In this document: in pieces, positions 62,195-64,000 of the stretch
Position numbering within the stretch: the stretch's first letter is position 1
Layout of the letters: every line of letters begins with the position of its first letter
Assembly (NCBI GenBank): GCA_016219175.1
Contig: JACRCD010000020.1
Location: 1 to 64,000, forward strand
Source of the DNA: Deltaproteobacteria bacterium
GTDB lineage: Bacteria > Desulfobacterota > Desulfobulbia > Desulfobulbales > SURF-16
Length of the DNA stretch: 64,000 nucleotides
Reading direction: 5' to 3'
Made by a program: the position numbers and the translations under genes
The notes under the pieces: generated by a model
What the model was told of the DNA's origin: nothing
The model's input: the letters and a program-made list of their open reading frames with translations, nothing else
Databases searched by the model: none

Positions 62195-64000
62195 ATGAGG
62201 CAATTTTTCAAGCAAATCTTCAGTCTGTTTCAACCGGAACCCAAAGCGGACTATGTCCAGTTGCAGAACATCTTCCAGCGCCATTACCGGAGCTTCAGGT
62301 CACTGCTCACCGCAAACAACAATGCCCTGGAATTGATGGCCGAGATGGAGGAAACGCTGGGGGCGGGCAAGCCGTTCGGCATGGCCTTTGTCCGCGGCAA
62401 CTGCACGGCATTATCGGCTAATATCTATAAGATGATCAAACATCTGGTGGAGCTTGCCGATGGTAAATACGCCACTCTGCATCCGGTGTTTCAGGAGATA
62501 ACAGGCCAGCTGGAAAACGTGCTCAGGAAGCGGAAAGACGACTCCGGGGGCAAGCACATTCTGACCATGGAGGAGATTGACAGAAACGCCATCGACCAGG
62601 CGGGCGAGAAGATGGCCAATTTGGGCGAGATCCGCAACAGAACCGGCCTTGCCACCCCGGACGGCTTTGTCATTACGGCATCCGCCGCCCGGTATTTCAT
62701 GGAGCAGAGCAAGCTGGATGATGAGATCAACCGGATCCTGCAATCCTTAAATGAGAACAACCTGGAGGAACTCTACACCGCCAGCGCCACAATCCAGAAA
62801 TTGCTCAGCAGTTCTCCGCTTCCCGAGGATCTGGAAAAAGAGATGACCGATGCTTATCAGCAGATGGCCGGGGGGACGGACAGCAATCCCCTCCTGGTCT
62901 CCATGCGCTCCAGCGCCCTTGGCGAAGACGGAACGAGGGTTTCCTTTGCCGGGCAGTATCGCACCCAGCTCAACGTTTACCCCGAATTCCTGGGTCAGAC
63001 CTATAAAGAGATCCTGGCCGGGAAATACAAAAGCCAGGCCATCGTCTATCGCGAGCAGAGAGGCTACCGTCATCAGGATGTGGTAATGTGCGTCGGCTGC
63101 CTCGCCATGGTTGACGCGGTCTGCAGCGGGGTTTCCTACTCAAGGCTGCCTGATAATCCCCATAGCGCGCAGCTCGTCATTTACGCGGTGCGCGGCCTTG
63201 GTTCGCATGCGGTGGACGGCAGCGCCCCGTATGACTGCTATCAGGTTTCCCGGCAGCCCGCCCACGATATCGTACTGCGGCAATCCGCGGCGGAAGGCGC
63301 TGCGATGGACGAAACGGGCGGGCGCGAACCTTTCATGCTGACCGACCCGCAGATTGTGGAACTGGCCAGGAGCACCGTCCTGCTGGAAAACCATTTCGGC
63401 CTGCCCCAGGATATCGAGTGGTCTATTGATAAAAGCGGCAAACTTTTTATCCTCCAGAGCCGGCCGCTGGGTGAAACCGAGCCGGTACAACAGACGGAGC
63501 CGGCAGGTGATCAGTCCGGCCCCGCCATCATGACCGGCGGGGTAACCGCAAGCCGCGGCGTGGCCTGCGGCCCTGTGTATTGGGTCAACTCCAGCCTTGA
63601 CGTGCTGCAGTTTCCCCAGGACGCGGTGCTGGCGGTCAAGGTGCCTTACCCTGACTGGGCGGTTCTGGTCAATCGCGCCGCGGCCATCATCAGTGAAACA
63701 GGGCAGGCCGCCACCCATCTTGCCACGGTGGCCCGTGAATTCGGGGTGCCGGCCCTGTTTAATACCGGGGCCGCCTCTGCTGAGCTTGCCAACGGCGCGC
63801 TGGTCACCGTTGATGCCACCCGGCGTCGTGTTTATCAGGGACGGATTGAGAGTATCCTGGCCGGGGAAGCACGGAAACCTGATCTGATGAAGGACAGCCC
63901 GGTGTATGAAATATTGAAAGAGGCCCTGGCGCATATCGCCCCCCTGAACCTGACGGACCCGGCCTCCCCTTTTTTCAGGGCTTCAGCCTGCAAAACCCTC
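62195..64000 (+). CDS. PEP synthase / pyruvate phosphate dikinase-like protein, truncated by window end
   Basis: The frame from ATG 62195 is open to the window edge (602 codons). After about 130 unrecognised residues comes a PPDK N-terminal ATP-grasp-like domain (LGEIRNRTGLATPDGFVIT, LLVSMRSSALGEDG, YAVRGLGSHAVDG, IEWSIDKSGKLFILQSRPLG). The phosphohistidine swivelling domain follows, with ISETGQAATHLATVAREFGVPALF (catalytic His in ATHLA). The PEP/pyruvate-binding barrel would follow outside the window, if present. GGGGGA lies 10 bp before the ATG. Whether it is a true PEP synthase or a stand-alone regulator-like variant cannot be decided here. Confidence 0.85.
   Translation, partial: MRQFFKQIFSLFQPEPKADYVQLQNIFQRHYRSFRSLLTANNNALELMAEMEETLGAGKPFGMAFVRGNCTALSANIYKMIKHLVELADGKYATLHPVFQEITGQLENVLRKRKDDSGGKHILTMEEIDRNAIDQAGEKMANLGEIRNRTGLATPDGFVITASAARYFMEQSKLDDEINRILQSLNENNLEELYTASATIQKLLSSSPLPEDLEKEMTDAYQQMAGGTDSNPLLVSMRSSALGEDGTRVSFAGQYRTQLNVYPEFLGQTYKEILAGKYKSQAIVYREQRGYRHQDVVMCVGCLAMVDAVCSGVSYSRLPDNPHSAQLVIYAVRGLGSHAVDGSAPYDCYQVSRQPAHDIVLRQSAAEGAAMDETGGREPFMLTDPQIVELARSTVLLENHFGLPQDIEWSIDKSGKLFILQSRPLGETEPVQQTEPAGDQSGPAIMTGGVTASRGVACGPVYWVNSSLDVLQFPQDAVLAVKVPYPDWAVLVNRAAAIISETGQAATHLATVAREFGVPALFNTGAASAELANGALVTVDATRRRVYQGRIESILAGEARKPDLMKDSPVYEILKEALAHIAPLNLTDPASPFFRASACKTL

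Overview
The window reads as chromosomal DNA of an anaerobic Desulfobacterota bacterium, most likely Desulfobulbales-like. Pointers are a split-Soret-type cytochrome, a RACo-like corrinoid-protein activator with a methyl-H4folate methyltransferase, monomeric isocitrate dehydrogenase, many sensor kinases and sigma-54 regulators, and two apparent selenoproteins. The taxonomic call is inference from gene families; no rRNA or tRNA gene was recognised.

Layout. 1-1943: batE and a flavoprotein gene between inverted copies of an interspersed repeat. 2.0-10.6 kb: signalling block with a membrane GGDEF cyclase, two histidine kinases, a receiver, a methanogen-output-domain protein, and two tandem periplasmic double-rhodanese genes. 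Both rhodanese genes are interrupted by an in-frame TGA at the same active-site position, followed by a matching bSECIS-like hairpin, so they are best read as selenoproteins. 11.0-18.8 kb: a bat (aerotolerance) operon moxR-DUF58-BatD-like-batA-batBC-batD; batE is the gene displaced to 1-1.8 kb. 19-26 kb: receiver, DUF1566, sigma-54 activator, queH, bamD, trxB, trxA. 26-36.6 kb: RACo-like activator, glycosyltransferase, flavoprotein, split-Soret cytochrome, methyltransferase, DAHP synthase, sugar phosphomutase. 36.8-45 kb: monomeric icd, pgi, a MazF-type toxin-antitoxin pair, DUF2950 and DUF3300 genes.

45-51.7 kb is an accessory island. It holds a class D beta-lactamase in what looks like a complete integron gene cassette (matching core sites and an attC hairpin). 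A DUF3800 gene follows in a second cassette whose attC has lost its far half next to a REP-associated transposase element. Then come a VapBC pair, a second transposase remnant and an AAA/DUF4143 ATPase. No integrase gene is visible.

51.7-61.8 kb: two divergent signalling operons share a 360-bp intergenic region that carries a clear -24/-12 sigma-54 promoter. The leftward operon encodes a sigma-54 activator (frameshifted here), a NifX-like protein, a kinase and a receiver. The rightward operon encodes a small protein, two receiver proteins sharing an unusual FAEAG-type motif, a kinase and another receiver, followed by a TauE/SafE permease and its membrane partner. The window ends inside a PEP-synthase-like gene.

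Interspersed repeats are prominent: three copies of a 106-bp two-hairpin element, several long palindromes and simple tandem repeats.
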